DNA of 64,000 nt from Ralstonia sp. UNC404CL21Col (GTDB lineage Bacteria; Pseudomonadota; Gammaproteobacteria; Burkholderiales; Burkholderiaceae): NCBI RefSeq assembly GCF_000620465.1, contig NZ_JIBE01000004.1, positions 620,001-684,000 of the forward strand, written 5' to 3'. Positions 50,667 through 59,619 of the stretch are shown piece by piece; the stretch's first letter is position 1, and each line of letters starts with the position of its first letter. The notes beneath the pieces were generated by a model. That model was not told where the DNA came from. It was given only the letters and a program-made list of their open reading frames with translations, and did not search any database. The position numbers were made by a program, and so were the translations under genes.

Positions 50667-51104
50667 TCAGGCCAGCGCGCGGCGCGACACCCAGCGTGCG
50701 CGCAGATGGTCGTACGCAAGGTTGAAGAAGAACGTGTACGGCAGGAAAAGCAGCATGATGCCGATGTCGAGCACGAACGCTTCCCACAGACCCACGTCGA
50801 GCCACCAGGCGGCCAGCGGCACGAGCATCAAGACCAACCCGCCCTCGAACAGGCAGGCATGCACCACCCGCAGGACCACGGTGCGCGAGAGCCTGTAGCG
50901 ACGCTCCACGCGCTCGAAGATGGCGTTGAACACCATGTTCCACACCATCGCCACTGCCGCAAACATGAGTGTCATCACGCCCATTTCGGCCAACGGCAAA
51001 TCCATCAGCCAGCTAAACAGCGGGGCGCAGATCAGCATGGCAACCAACTCGAACGTCAGCGCATGTACGAGGCGCTCGGCTGGCGTTTTTTGTATGACTT
51101 GCAT
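50667..51104 (-). CDS. PACE-family (AceI-like) efflux protein
   Basis: 145 residues, four membrane segments, made of two tandem bacterial transmembrane pair domains. It starts KTPAERLVHALTFELVAMLICAPLFSWLMDLPLAEMGVMTLMFAAVAMVWNMVFNAIFERVE and repeats the pattern with LRVVHACLFEGGLVLMLVPLAAW. The conserved Glu of segment 1 is present in FELVAM. PACE proteins export chlorhexidine and short diamines. GGAGG lies 8 nt before the ATG at 51104. Divergent to a LysR gene, a common arrangement for this family. Confidence 0.92.
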   Translation of the reverse strand: MQVIQKTPAERLVHALTFELVAMLICAPLFSWLMDLPLAEMGVMTLMFAAVAMVWNMVFNAIFERVERRYRLSRTVVLRVVHACLFEGGLVLMLVPLAAWWLDVGLWEAFVLDIGIMLLFLPYTFFFNLAYDHLRARWVSRRALA

Positions 51105-51170
51105 TGCATATACCTCCAAAGAACGAGGGTCATTTTCATCGGTATGAGCCGCGTGATCCAGTTCATTACT

Positions 51171-51185
51171 ATCGGTTTTTCCGAT
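51171..51185. promoter_or_regulatory. LysR-type operator ATC-N9-GAT between PACE and LysR genes
   Basis: ATCGG-TTTTT-CCGAT is a 15-bp dyad with the ATC-N9-GAT form of LysR binding sites. It lies 34 bp before the LysR ATG and 66 bp before the PACE ATG. It is probably the site through which the LysR protein controls itself and the exporter. Confidence 0.6.
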
Positions 51186-51219
51186 ATATTGACCGGCACA
51201 CCGCCGTCCGGAGTGTCGA

Positions 51220-52104
51220 ATGCGTCATTCACCTGAAGCTTTACTGGCCTTTGCCGAGGCCGCTACGCTGGGTTCCTTTTCCGCCGCAGCCCGTAAATTG
51301 GGCAAGCGACAATCCACGATCAGCGAGGCGATCGCCAATCTTGAAATCGACCTCGGGCTGACACTGTTCGACCGCAGCACGCGTCAGCCCACGTTGACCG
51401 AAGCGGGCCACGCGATGCTCACTCAAGTGCGCCGCGTGCTCGACGCCAGCGCGCAGATGGACCGCCTGGCCGCCCAAATGGCCGGCGGTCTGGAAGCGCG
51501 CCTGACGCTCGTCGTGTCGGACACCTACCAATCCGATCGCTACGAGCAAACGCTGGCCACACTTGAACAGCGCTACCCCGACCTTGAACTCGAATGCCTG
51601 ATCGCCGAACACGAAGACGTGGTTGACATCATCCAGCTGGGCCGTGCGCAGATCGGTTTGGTGGCCGCGCAGGCCGCCTATCCGGCCGATGTCGGCTGGG
51701 CGACCATTGCAGAGCAATCGGAGATCGGACTGTTCGTCGGGCTGCAGCACCCACTCGCCCGATACGGCGACGAGGAAGTGCCGCACGCCATACTGCGCGA
51801 GGCGCGAGAGCTACGGCTGAACACCTTCGTCGACCCGACGGGGCCTCGCACCGACGCGGTGCCCGTGCGCAGCCTGCGTCGCTGGTCTGCGCCGAGCTAC
51901 CTGATGCTGCTGGAGATGGCCGTGCTGGGCTTCGGATGGACGGAGTTGCCGCGCTGGCTGGTGGACCACTTCGCGGCAGACCGGTTGCATGAAGTGCGTG
52001 CGCGGGGCTGGCCGCGCCTCGTGCCGGTTGACGCCGTATGGTCACGCAATCGCACACTCGGCCAGGCCGGCGCCTGGCTGCTGGAGACGATGCTGGCGGG
52101 CTAG
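51220..52104 (+). CDS. LysR-family regulator, divergent to PACE exporter
   Basis: 294 residues, full length. The N-terminal helix-turn-helix reads EALLAFAEAATLGSFSAAARKLGKRQSTISEAIANLEIDLGLTLFDRS, and a two-lobe effector domain follows, with VVSDTYQSDRYEQTLATLEQRYPDLELECLIAEH. Linked PACE genes are usually induced by polyamines or biocides through such a regulator, so it probably senses a cationic substrate. It converges on the PilZ gene with a 4-bp gap. Confidence 0.93.
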   Translation: MRHSPEALLAFAEAATLGSFSAAARKLGKRQSTISEAIANLEIDLGLTLFDRSTRQPTLTEAGHAMLTQVRRVLDASAQMDRLAAQMAGGLEARLTLVVSDTYQSDRYEQTLATLEQRYPDLELECLIAEHEDVVDIIQLGRAQIGLVAAQAAYPADVGWATIAEQSEIGLFVGLQHPLARYGDEEVPHAILREARELRLNTFVDPTGPRTDAVPVRSLRRWSAPSYLMLLEMAVLGFGWTELPRWLVDHFAADRLHEVRARGWPRLVPVDAVWSRNRTLGQAGAWLLETMLAG

Positions 52105-52108
52105 GCGC

Positions 52109-53020
52109 TCATGCGTTCTCGTCCAGCCGCTCGATGATCAGATGCGAGAGCTGGGCTGTCTGCTCTTTCGACAGCGTGAATTCCACGCCAAACGAAGGGA
52201 ACGCAGATGCGGTGGCGCCCAGCGCCGGCGAGCCGCTTGCCACCCGCCCGGTCAGGGCAAAGGTCTCCAGCTGGCCGTCCACGTAGGCGTTGAAATCCAG
52301 GGCGAGTCTGTCGCCGGGCTGGAACGCAGGATTGGCGCTCTGCACCAGCGCACCGTTCAGGCAGATGTCGCGGATCACCGCGACGCGATCCGCAGCCGAC
52401 GCGGCCTGCCCCTGCGCACGCACGCGCGCCCCGATCCGAACCTGCACGCGCTTGGCACGGCGCAACGGCATCTTCTGCATCTTGATTGGCGCAGACAAGA
52501 CCAGATACGGCGAGGGAAACTGCCCCACCGACACCACGCTGCACATCATCGTGAACACGGCGCGGCCAGAGAAACCGCGCAGGATGAGCACGTCTCGGGG
52601 CTCCGGCCGCAGCGTGCGTTTGGCGTCGGCCGGTTGCGTGACAAACAGCGCCTCGCCTTCGATATAGCCGATCAGGCGGCACGGAAGGAGGCCACGCAGC
52701 GGCGCGGACTTCTCCTGCACCTGCAATACGGTGCCCACCGTCAGGCCGGCCGACCCGAGCCGGGGCGGCGCTTCTGCGGGCGCGGCGGCAGGCGCAGCGG
52801 CAACGTCATCGCCGTCTGCCAGCGCCAGCACCGGGCCGTGATGGAACAGCAGGCGGACGTCTTCGGCATCGGGCACGACGGCACCGGCAGGCAACAGAAG
52901 CCGACCCACGCTGTCCGCCAGCGGAAACGGCAGCGGTTGACCGACCGGAACGTCTTCCTGCGTGAGTTGCCGCGTTTTTTGAAGGGTCATGTGTGGCGAA
53001 GGACGCGTCTGATCTGTCAT
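52109..53020 (-). CDS. YcgR-like c-di-GMP-binding PilZ protein
   Basis: 303 residues from the ATG at 53020 (52990 possible; RBS weak for both). The N-terminal YcgR-type domain covers roughly residues 15-170, interrupted by an Ala/Pro linker at 75-85. The PilZ domain follows with the arginine motif RRAKRVQVRIGARV and a second motif DICLNGALV; the usual (D/N)xSxxG has Cys for Ser here. YcgR proteins slow the flagellar motor when c-di-GMP is high, linking this gene to the motility block. It has no operon partner. Confidence 0.78.
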   Translation of the reverse strand: MTDQTRPSPHMTLQKTRQLTQEDVPVGQPLPFPLADSVGRLLLPAGAVVPDAEDVRLLFHHGPVLALADGDDVAAAPAAAPAEAPPRLGSAGLTVGTVLQVQEKSAPLRGLLPCRLIGYIEGEALFVTQPADAKRTLRPEPRDVLILRGFSGRAVFTMMCSVVSVGQFPSPYLVLSAPIKMQKMPLRRAKRVQVRIGARVRAQGQAASAADRVAVIRDICLNGALVQSANPAFQPGDRLALDFNAYVDGQLETFALTGRVASGSPALGATASAFPSFGVEFTLSKEQTAQLSHLIIERLDENA

Positions 53021-53151
53021 GGGCGGGCCAAGGCCAAAGCCAATGCCTCGGCAGGTACGCCCGCCATTTTGTAACAATGGCCGGCAAACCGCCGGAGATC
53101 AACTCGCACGAACCCTTCCCACCTGACGCACGTCAACGGCAAGCGTTTGCG

Positions 53152-53541
53152 TCACCCCGCCATGGCCGTTGCCTCGATCTCGACGGCCAGCCCGTAGTGC
53201 AGCGTCGGCACCGGCACCACCGCGCGCGCCGGGCGCAGGTCGCCGATCCACTCGCGATAGAGCGCATCGAACGCGGGCCAGTGCGTTTCCATGTCGGTCA
53301 CGTACACACGCACCTGCACCAGACGCGAGCGGTCCGTGCCCGCGGCGGCAAGCACGGCGTCGAGGTTCGACAGCACCTGCCGCACCTGGGTCTCGAACGG
53401 CGCATCGACGAGCTTTTCGCCGGTAGGCGTCACGGGAATCTGTCCGGCGACGAACACGAAGCCATTGGCGCACACCGCGTGCGAGTAATGCCCCGCAGGC
53501 GGGCGCAGTTGCGGCGCGTCCAGGTAGCGTGCGCCGCTCAT
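53152..53541 (-). CDS. RidA (YjgF/YER057c/UK114)-family protein
   Basis: 129 residues. The fold is evident from HYSHAVCANGFVFVAGQIPVTPTGEKLVDAPFETQVRQVLSNLDAVLAAAGTDRSRLVQVRVYVTDM; the conserved Arg lies in LRPARAVVPVP and the terminal Glu in VEIEATA. RidA hydrolyses reactive 2-aminoacrylate enamines made by PLP dehydratases. The ATG overlaps the stop of the upstream dehydratase gene by 4 nt, so it probably clears the enamine or imine made by that enzyme. Confidence 0.92.
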   Translation of the reverse strand: MSGARYLDAPQLRPPAGHYSHAVCANGFVFVAGQIPVTPTGEKLVDAPFETQVRQVLSNLDAVLAAAGTDRSRLVQVRVYVTDMETHWPAFDALYREWIGDLRPARAVVPVPTLHYGLAVEIEATAMAG

Positions 53542-54515
53542 TTCGCTGCCTCCGCGCCCAGCACCAGCTTGGCGAAGAGTTGCAGATCCACATTGCCGCC
53601 CGACAGGATCACGCCGACGCGCTTGCCGCGCACGTCGACCTTGCCGTTCAGCGCGGCAGCGGCAGCCAGGCAGCCGGTGGGCTCGACCACCGCCTTCATG
53701 CGCGAGGCGAAGAACTGCATGGCGCTGACGAGTTCTGCATCGCTCACCGTCACGATGTCGTCGACCAGCTCGCGAATCACGGCAAACGTGTGGTTGCCCA
53801 GATGCTGCGTCTGCGCGCCGTCGGCCAGCGTCTTGGGTGTATCGATGTGGACGATCTGGCCCGTGCGGAAGCTCTGCTGGCCGTCGTTGCCGGCCTCGGG
53901 TTCCACGCCGAAGATCTTGCAAGCCGGGTTCAGCGCGCGCGCCGCCGTGGCGCAGCCGGAGAGCAAACCGCCGCCGCCCAGCGGGGCCAGCAGTACATCG
54001 AGCGGGCCGATCTCTTCGATCAACTCCTTGGCCGCCGTGCCCTGCCCGGCCATCACGTGCGGATGGTCGTACGGCGGGATCAGCGTAAGGCCATGTTCTT
54101 CGGCCAGCTTGCGGCCAATGGCTTCGCGGTCTTCGGTGTAGCGGTCGAAGAACACCACCTCGCCGCCGTAGCCGCGCGTGGCCTCCACCTTCACGACGGG
54201 CGCGTCCTTCGGCATGACGATGACGGCGCGCATGCCGAGCAGCCGGGCCGACAGCGCAATCGCCTGCGCGTGGTTGCCCGACGAAAACGTGATCACGCCC
54301 GCCTTGCGCTGCTCCGGCGTGAATTGCGACAGCGCGTTGTACGCCCCACGAAACTTGAACGCCCCCATGCGCTGGAAGCTCTCGGCCTTGAAGAACAGCT
54401 CGGCGCCCGTCATGGCGTTGGCGGTGACCGACGTCAGCACGGGCGTCTTGTGGGCAACGCCGTGCAGGCGGGCGTGGGCGGCAACAACGTCGTCGTAGGA
54501 AATGGGCAGGCTCAT
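53538..54515 (-). CDS. PLP-dependent threonine/serine (or 3-hydroxyaspartate) dehydratase
   Basis: 325 residues of the fold-type II dehydratases. The PLP Lys is in FKFRGAYNAL (near residue 53), the substrate loop SSGNHAQAIA, the phosphate-binding glycine loop PLGGGGLLSG, and the C-terminal EPTGCLAAAAAL and ILSGGNVD. It lacks the C-terminal ACT domain of biosynthetic IlvA, so it is catabolic: threonine/serine dehydratase, serine racemase or threo-3-hydroxyaspartate dehydratase. A RidA gene follows and a YheO-type regulator precedes it. Confidence 0.9.
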   Translation of the reverse strand: MSLPISYDDVVAAHARLHGVAHKTPVLTSVTANAMTGAELFFKAESFQRMGAFKFRGAYNALSQFTPEQRKAGVITFSSGNHAQAIALSARLLGMRAVIVMPKDAPVVKVEATRGYGGEVVFFDRYTEDREAIGRKLAEEHGLTLIPPYDHPHVMAGQGTAAKELIEEIGPLDVLLAPLGGGGLLSGCATAARALNPACKIFGVEPEAGNDGQQSFRTGQIVHIDTPKTLADGAQTQHLGNHTFAVIRELVDDIVTVSDAELVSAMQFFASRMKAVVEPTGCLAAAAALNGKVDVRGKRVGVILSGGNVDLQLFAKLVLGAEAAK

Positions 54516-55153
54516 GCGAGGTCCTCTGGAAGGTAGGTGTAGACGGTGGAGCGCGCCACGCCCAGCGTTTGCGCGACTTCGGTCAGTGCGCGACGCAAGT
54601 TCAGCAGGCCGCTGGCGGCCAGTTCGCGCATGGCCTCTCGGCGCTGGTCGAGCGTCATGGCCATGGGCGTGGTGTTGCGTGCGGCAGCAAATTGTTCGAG
54701 CGCGATGCGCACGTCTTCCACGCGGCGCGATGCGAGCGACTCGGGCACCGGCGGCGCAGCAACGTCGATGCGCATCAGCTGCGTGAGGCTCGACGTCATG
54801 GCGCCGAGCATCGATACATCCATGTTCAGGCAGATAGCCGCCACGTAATCGCCGCGGCTGTTCTTCAGCCCGATCGATGTGCTCTTGGCGGGGCGCCCGT
54901 CGGGAAACCGGTTGGCGTAGTTTTCGATGACTTCCGGGAAGTCGGGGTCGGCCAGGCGCGCAAGGCCCAGCTCCGTCACGGCGTCGCCAACCTGGCGGCC
55001 GGACAGGTTGTTGGCGATGGCGACGACGGCATGATCGGGATCGGTCAGGTCGTGCAGGACGACTTCCACCAGCGGCGCCAGCGTCTTGCCCAGCGCCTCG
55101 ACGATCTTGCGGCCTTCGCGCAGCAGAAGGCGGTTTTCTTCGATGGGCTTCAT
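54512..55153 (-). CDS. YheO/DauR-type transcriptional regulator
   Basis: 213 residues: a YheO-like PAS domain (LVEVVLHDLTDPDHAVVAIANNLSGRQVGDAVTELGL... GRPAKSTSIGLKNSRGDYVAAICLNMDVS) and a C-terminal DauR-type helix-turn-helix (RREAMRELAASGLLNLRRALTEVAQTLGVARSTVYTYL). DauR represses D-amino-acid catabolic genes in Pseudomonas. Its stop overlaps the dehydratase start by 4 nt, which suggests a small operon for amino-acid breakdown with a local repressor. A long dyad at 55151-55197 covers its own start codon. Confidence 0.9.
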   Translation of the reverse strand: MKPIEENRLLLREGRKIVEALGKTLAPLVEVVLHDLTDPDHAVVAIANNLSGRQVGDAVTELGLARLADPDFPEVIENYANRFPDGRPAKSTSIGLKNSRGDYVAAICLNMDVSMLGAMTSSLTQLMRIDVAAPPVPESLASRRVEDVRIALEQFAAARNTTPMAMTLDQRREAMRELAASGLLNLRRALTEVAQTLGVARSTVYTYLPEDLA

Positions 55154-55197
55154 GGCATTGACGATACGTCAATTACTGACATTTCGTCAATGCCATG
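55151..55197. promoter_or_regulatory. 47-bp dyad over the start of the YheO-type gene
   Basis: Perfect 14-bp arms CATGGCATTGACGA and TCGTCAATGCCATG flank a 19-bp centre that holds a second small dyad (ACGTCA...TGACAT). The left arm includes the start codon of the regulator gene. Repeated TGAC/GTCA units suggest two adjacent dimer sites. Autorepression by the encoded regulator is the obvious reading; a hairpin that hides the start codon in RNA is an alternative. Confidence 0.6.
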
Positions 55198-55230
55198 TTG
55201 GCGGCCCTGCGCGAGCGTGACGCCCGATGA

Positions 55231-55288
55231 GAAAAGAAAAAACGCCTGCCCGAGGGTCGAGAGAGAACGGAGGTAACGCGGGCAGGCG
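55231..55288 (-). terminator. Terminator of the RND efflux operon
   Basis: A perfect 10-bp stem CGCCTGCCCG / CGGGCAGGCG (55243-55252, 55279-55288) with a long loop of 26 nt, followed on the minus strand by TTTTTTCTTTTC. It lies 10 bp beyond the RND stop. The U-run is strong; the long loop lowers confidence slightly. Confidence 0.75.
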
Positions 55289-55297
55289 ACTAAAACG

Positions 55298-58200
55298 CTA
55301 TTCAGGGAGCAGCTGTGCTGCGCCTTGCGCGGTCTCTTGCAGCGGAGGCTGCACATGGGCAGCGTGGGCGGGCCGGATCTTGAACCAGATGGAGTACATC
55401 GCCGGCAGAAACACCAGGGTCAGGATCGTCCCGGCGAACGTCCCGCCGATCAGCGTATAGGCGAGCGCGCCCCAGAACACCGAATGCGTCAGGGGAATGA
55501 AGGCCAGGATGGCCGCCAGCGCCGTCAGAATCACCGGCCGCGCACGCTGCACCGTGGCTTCCACCACAGCCCGGAACGGATCAAGCCCTTCGTCCTTGTT
55601 GTGCTGAATCTGCCCGATGAGGATGAGCGTGTTGCGCATCAGGATGCCCGACAACGCAATCAAACCGACCAGCGCGTTGATGCCAAATGGCTGCCCGAAC
55701 AGAATCAGCGTGGGCACCACGCCAATAAGGCCCAAGGGGCTGGTCAGGAACACCATGACCATGGCCGGGATGGACCGGACCTGGAAGATGAGGATCAGCA
55801 GTGTGACCGCCAACATGATCGGGAACAGCGGCAGCATGGCCTTCGTCGCCTTGCCCGACTCTTCGATGGAACCGGCTTGCTCAATGCGGTATCCGCTCGG
55901 CAGTTTCTCGATGATCGGGGCAAGCTGCTTGCTGATGGCCGTCGACACGTCGGGCGGTTGCAGCCCATCGGCAATATCGCCGCGCACCGTGATGGTCGGC
56001 ATGCGGTCGCGCCGGCGCATGATGGGCTCCTCCATGCGCACTTCGATCTTGCCGACTTGCGAGAGCGGAATGCGCTGCCCGTTGGCGCCAGCCAGCGTAA
56101 AGTCGCCGATCCTGGCCGGGTCCAGTCGCACGTTGCCGGCTGAGCGCGCGGTCACCTGTACCGTACGGATGTCTTCGCGCACGGCCGTCACCGGAATGCC
56201 GCTGAGCAGGAATTGCAGTTGCTGGGCGACAGCGCTCGATGTCAGCCCCACGGCTTGCAGGCGGTCTTGCTGCAAGGTGAAATGCAGCGTGGGGACGCGC
56301 GTGCCCCAATCCGTATTCACCGTGCGCATCATCGGGCTGGCGTCCATGACATGCTGCACATCAGCAGCGATACGGCGCAGCGTTTCCGCATCCGGGCCAG
56401 TGACGCGATAGGCCACGGGGAACGGCGAATACGGACCGAACACGAGCTGCGTGACACGCACACGCGCCCCTGGGGCAAGGCCATCTGCAACGGCCTGACG
56501 CAGCCGCTGCTTCAACGCGTCGCGCTCTTCCTGACTATCGGTGCGGATCACGATCTTGGCGAACGACGGGTCCGGCAACTCCGGCCCCATCGCCAGATAG
56601 AAGCGCGGCGCGCCCTGACCGATGTAGGCCGTCACGATCTTGGCTTCCTTCTGCTTGGCCAGCCACGCTTCGAGCTTGGCGGTGGCCGCGTCAGTCTGGT
56701 TGATCGACGTGCCATAAGGCATCTGCACCTCGACCAGCACTTCCGGCCGATCCGAAATCGGAAAGAACTGCTTCTTGACGATCGCCATGCCCCCGATGGC
56801 CAGCGCGAAAAGGCCCACCACCGCGCCCGCGACCAGCCATTTGCGCGCGATCACGCGCCCGAGCAATCGGCGGAAACGGTTGTAACGCGGCGTGTCGTAA
56901 ATCGCATCGTGTCCGCCTTCGACCCTCTGGAAGTTGGGCAGCATCTTCACGCCCAGGTAGGGCGTGAACACCACCGCCACCACCCACGACGCAATCAGTG
57001 CGATACCGACAATCCAGAACATGTTGCTGGTGTACTCCCCGGCCGTCGATCGCGCGAAACCGTTGGGCATGAAACCGACCGCCGTCACGAGCGTGCCCGA
57101 CAACATGGGCGCCGCAGTGTGGCTCCACGCATAGGCCGATGCGGCCACACGGCTGTAGCCCTCTTCCATCTTCACCACCATCATTTCGATGGCGATGATC
57201 GCGTCGTCCACCAGCAGACCGAGCGCGAGGATCAACGAGCCCAGCGTGATGCGGTCGAAGTTCTTGCCTGTCGCGGCCATCACAACAAACACCACGGCAA
57301 GCGTCAGCGGCACGGCCGCAGCCACCACCAGGCCGGCGCGCCACCCCATGCTGACAAAACTCACCAGCATGACCACGAGCAGCGCTGCAAAGAACTTAAG
57401 CATGAACTCGTCGACGGAGGCGGCGATGTTGACTGCCTGGTCCGTCACCTTGGTCAGGCTCATGCCGAGCGGCATGTCCGCGTTGATGGCGCCGACTTCC
57501 TTGTCGAGCGCCTTGCCCAGGTCCAGGCCGTTCCAGCCTTCGCGCATGACGATGCCAAGCAGCAAGGCAGGCTGCCCACCATTGCGCACCATGAAGGTGG
57601 CCGGATCCTCATAACCGCGCCTGACGGTGGCAATGTCGGACAGTTTCAGCGTCCGCCCCTGCGAGACCACCGGCGTATCGCGAATCTTCTGCAGCTCGTC
57701 AAACGCGCCATCCAGGCGAATGAACACCTGTGGCCCCTTCGTTTCCACGGAGCCCGCAGCGGCCAGCGCATTCTGGGTGTTGAGCGCGGCAAAAACGTCT
57801 TGTGGATTCACCCCTAGCGTCGCCAGCCGGTCATGAGAGAACTCGACGTAGATGCGTTCCGCCTGTTCGCCGATGATGTTGACCTTCTTCACGCCCGGCA
57901 CGTGCAGCAGGCGCTGGCGCAGCGTCTCGGCATCGCGCACGAGAGCACGTTGTGGCTCGCCCTGCGCCTTGAGTGCAAACAAGGCAAACGTCACGTCCGA
58001 ATATTCGTCATTGACGATCGGCCCGATCACGCCCGACGGCAGGTTACCCACCTCGTCGCCCACTTTCTTGCGCGCCTGGTAGAACTCCTCCTGCACTTCC
58101 GACGGCGGCGTGCTGTCAAGCAACGTCAACGTGGTGAACGCCAGCCCTGGCCGCGTGTATGTTTCCGTGCGGTCATACCAGCGCAACTCCTGCATGCGCT

Positions 58201-58420
58201 TTTCAATTTTCTCAGCCACCTGGTCCTGCATTTCCTGCGCGGTGGCGCCTGGCCACACGGTGACGATGTTCATCACCTTGACCGTAAAAGCGGGGTCTTC
58301 TGCACGGCCCAGCTTGAAGAACGAAATGAGACCTGCCACCGATATCAGGCAGATGAGGAACAGCGTGACGGCGCGCTCGCGTACGGCGAGCGCAGACAGG
58401 TTGAAGCGGCCTTGGCTCAC
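55298..58420 (-). CDS. RND-superfamily efflux pump, inner-membrane transporter
   Basis: 1040 residues, full length for HAE-1-type pumps. Membrane segment 1 is in VRERAVTLFLICLISVAGLISFFKLG; porter domains follow, then membrane segments with LGLLVDDAIIAIEMM in segment 4, which has the proton-relay Asp pair DD, and repeated ALSGILMRNTLILIGQI in segment 10 with the relay partner. The ATG overlaps the stop of the membrane-fusion gene by 4 nt. It exports drugs, dyes or solvents through the OMF at 60322. The dedicated TetR suggests a specific inducer. Confidence 0.95.
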   Translation of the reverse strand: MSQGRFNLSALAVRERAVTLFLICLISVAGLISFFKLGRAEDPAFTVKVMNIVTVWPGATAQEMQDQVAEKIEKRMQELRWYDRTETYTRPGLAFTTLTLLDSTPPSEVQEEFYQARKKVGDEVGNLPSGVIGPIVNDEYSDVTFALFALKAQGEPQRALVRDAETLRQRLLHVPGVKKVNIIGEQAERIYVEFSHDRLATLGVNPQDVFAALNTQNALAAAGSVETKGPQVFIRLDGAFDELQKIRDTPVVSQGRTLKLSDIATVRRGYEDPATFMVRNGGQPALLLGIVMREGWNGLDLGKALDKEVGAINADMPLGMSLTKVTDQAVNIAASVDEFMLKFFAALLVVMLVSFVSMGWRAGLVVAAAVPLTLAVVFVVMAATGKNFDRITLGSLILALGLLVDDAIIAIEMMVVKMEEGYSRVAASAYAWSHTAAPMLSGTLVTAVGFMPNGFARSTAGEYTSNMFWIVGIALIASWVVAVVFTPYLGVKMLPNFQRVEGGHDAIYDTPRYNRFRRLLGRVIARKWLVAGAVVGLFALAIGGMAIVKKQFFPISDRPEVLVEVQMPYGTSINQTDAATAKLEAWLAKQKEAKIVTAYIGQGAPRFYLAMGPELPDPSFAKIVIRTDSQEERDALKQRLRQAVADGLAPGARVRVTQLVFGPYSPFPVAYRVTGPDAETLRRIAADVQHVMDASPMMRTVNTDWGTRVPTLHFTLQQDRLQAVGLTSSAVAQQLQFLLSGIPVTAVREDIRTVQVTARSAGNVRLDPARIGDFTLAGANGQRIPLSQVGKIEVRMEEPIMRRRDRMPTITVRGDIADGLQPPDVSTAISKQLAPIIEKLPSGYRIEQAGSIEESGKATKAMLPLFPIMLAVTLLILIFQVRSIPAMVMVFLTSPLGLIGVVPTLILFGQPFGINALVGLIALSGILMRNTLILIGQIQHNKDEGLDPFRAVVEATVQRARPVILTALAAILAFIPLTHSVFWGALAYTLIGGTFAGTILTLVFLPAMYSIWFKIRPAHAAHVQPPLQETAQGAAQLLPE

Positions 58421-59532
58421 AGTCGCACCCCCGCGATGGCAGTGCCGGCATCCTGGCCCGCGACGCGCACCCGCTGCCCTTCACGCAGCAGTTGTGCGCC
58501 GAGCGCGACGATGCGGTCGCCCTGCTTGACCTGCCCGCCGACGTGCGCGCCCTCATCCCCAACCTGCGCGATGGTGACGGAGCGCCACGACACCTTGGCA
58601 GGTTCACCCTGGATGACCCATACGCCCGGACCCTTGCCGGCGTCGAACACCGCACCGAGCGGCACCTGCACGTCGCCTTGCGCAGTGGCCAGCCGATCGG
58701 CAATCTGGATCGTTACGGTGGCGCCGAGCGGCGCATTGGCCAGATCGCCGTCCAGCACATAACGCGCTTCGAAGGTGCGGGTCAGCCGGTCGGCCGCGTC
58801 CGAAAGCTGTCGCAGCTTGGCCGGTACGCCGGCGCTTTCGGTGCCAAAAAGCGTTGCCTGTGCAACCGAGCCAATCGCCGGCCGCAAGGTTTCCGGCAGC
58901 TGGACTACGGCTTCGCGTCGGCCCGCGTGCGCGAGGCGCACCACAGCCTGCCCAGCGTTGACGACCTGGCCGGGCTCGGCCAGCGTTTCCATGACCACAC
59001 CGTCGCCGTCTGCGACAAGCTCGGCGTAGCGGCTCGCGTTGCGCGCCACATCCGCCTGCGCTTCTGCGGCGCTGAGTTGCGCTTTGGCCGCGTCCGCCGC
59101 AGCCTTGGCCTGGTCGTAGGCCGAGGCAGAAATGGCTCCGGTGCCGCGCAGATCGCGGTAGCGCGCCTCGTCTTCGGCCGTCTGCTGCGCGCGTGCCCGT
59201 GCGGCGGCCACGGTTTCCTGCTGCGCATGCGCGGCGAGCTTCAGATCGACGGGATCGATCCGCATCAGCGGCTGCCCGCGCTTGACGGTCTGCCCTGCGT
59301 CAACCAGCCGCTCCAACACTTTTCCGGGCACGCGAAAGCCGAGGTCGCTCTGCACCCTGGCAGCCACGACGCCCGTGAAGGAACGCGATGCGGAAACCGC
59401 AGGTTGAACGACCACCGCACGGACCAAGGGCGCCTCGGTGCGCGGGTCGACGGGGGCCTTTTCGCCGCACGCACTCAGCGCGAGGGGCAACGCAAAAGCA
59501 ACGGTAGAGGTAACAAAGCGACGCGAAAACAT
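58417..59532 (-). CDS. RND efflux, periplasmic adaptor (membrane-fusion) lipoprotein
   Basis: 371 residues. The signal is followed by a lipobox (LALSACGEKA). It has the lipoyl-like half-motif SDLGFRVPGKVLERLVDAGQTVKRGQPLMRIDP, an alpha hairpin (about 100-160, Ala/Gln/Glu-rich), and the second half GVVMETLAEPGQVVNAGQAVVRLAH. It links the RND protein to the outer-membrane channel. It is the first gene of the leftward efflux operon and has a TetR-type operator 45 bp upstream (59578-59601). Confidence 0.93.
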   Translation of the reverse strand: MFSRRFVTSTVAFALPLALSACGEKAPVDPRTEAPLVRAVVVQPAVSASRSFTGVVAARVQSDLGFRVPGKVLERLVDAGQTVKRGQPLMRIDPVDLKLAAHAQQETVAAARARAQQTAEDEARYRDLRGTGAISASAYDQAKAAADAAKAQLSAAEAQADVARNASRYAELVADGDGVVMETLAEPGQVVNAGQAVVRLAHAGRREAVVQLPETLRPAIGSVAQATLFGTESAGVPAKLRQLSDAADRLTRTFEARYVLDGDLANAPLGATVTIQIADRLATAQGDVQVPLGAVFDAGKGPGVWVIQGEPAKVSWRSVTIAQVGDEGAHVGGQVKQGDRIVALGAQLLREGQRVRVAGQDAGTAIAGVRL

Positions 59533-59577
59533 GAAAGCCCCATCGACGAGATGATCTGGGCTTTCATTCTGGTTCTA

Positions 59578-59601
59578 GTGACCAAAATAGTCAATGGTCA
59601 C
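59578..59601. promoter_or_regulatory. TetR-type operator GTGAC-N14-GTCAC, site 1
   Basis: GTGAC, 14 nt, GTCAC lies 45 bp upstream of the MFP gene and downstream of the TetR stop. Its outer 7-mers GTGACCA / TGGTCAC form a 24-bp dyad. A related site with identical half-sites and spacing is at 60274-60297, so both efflux transcription units are probably repressed by the TetR protein between them. Confidence 0.65.
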
Positions 59602-59619
59602 AAAGAAAAAATCTGTGCG

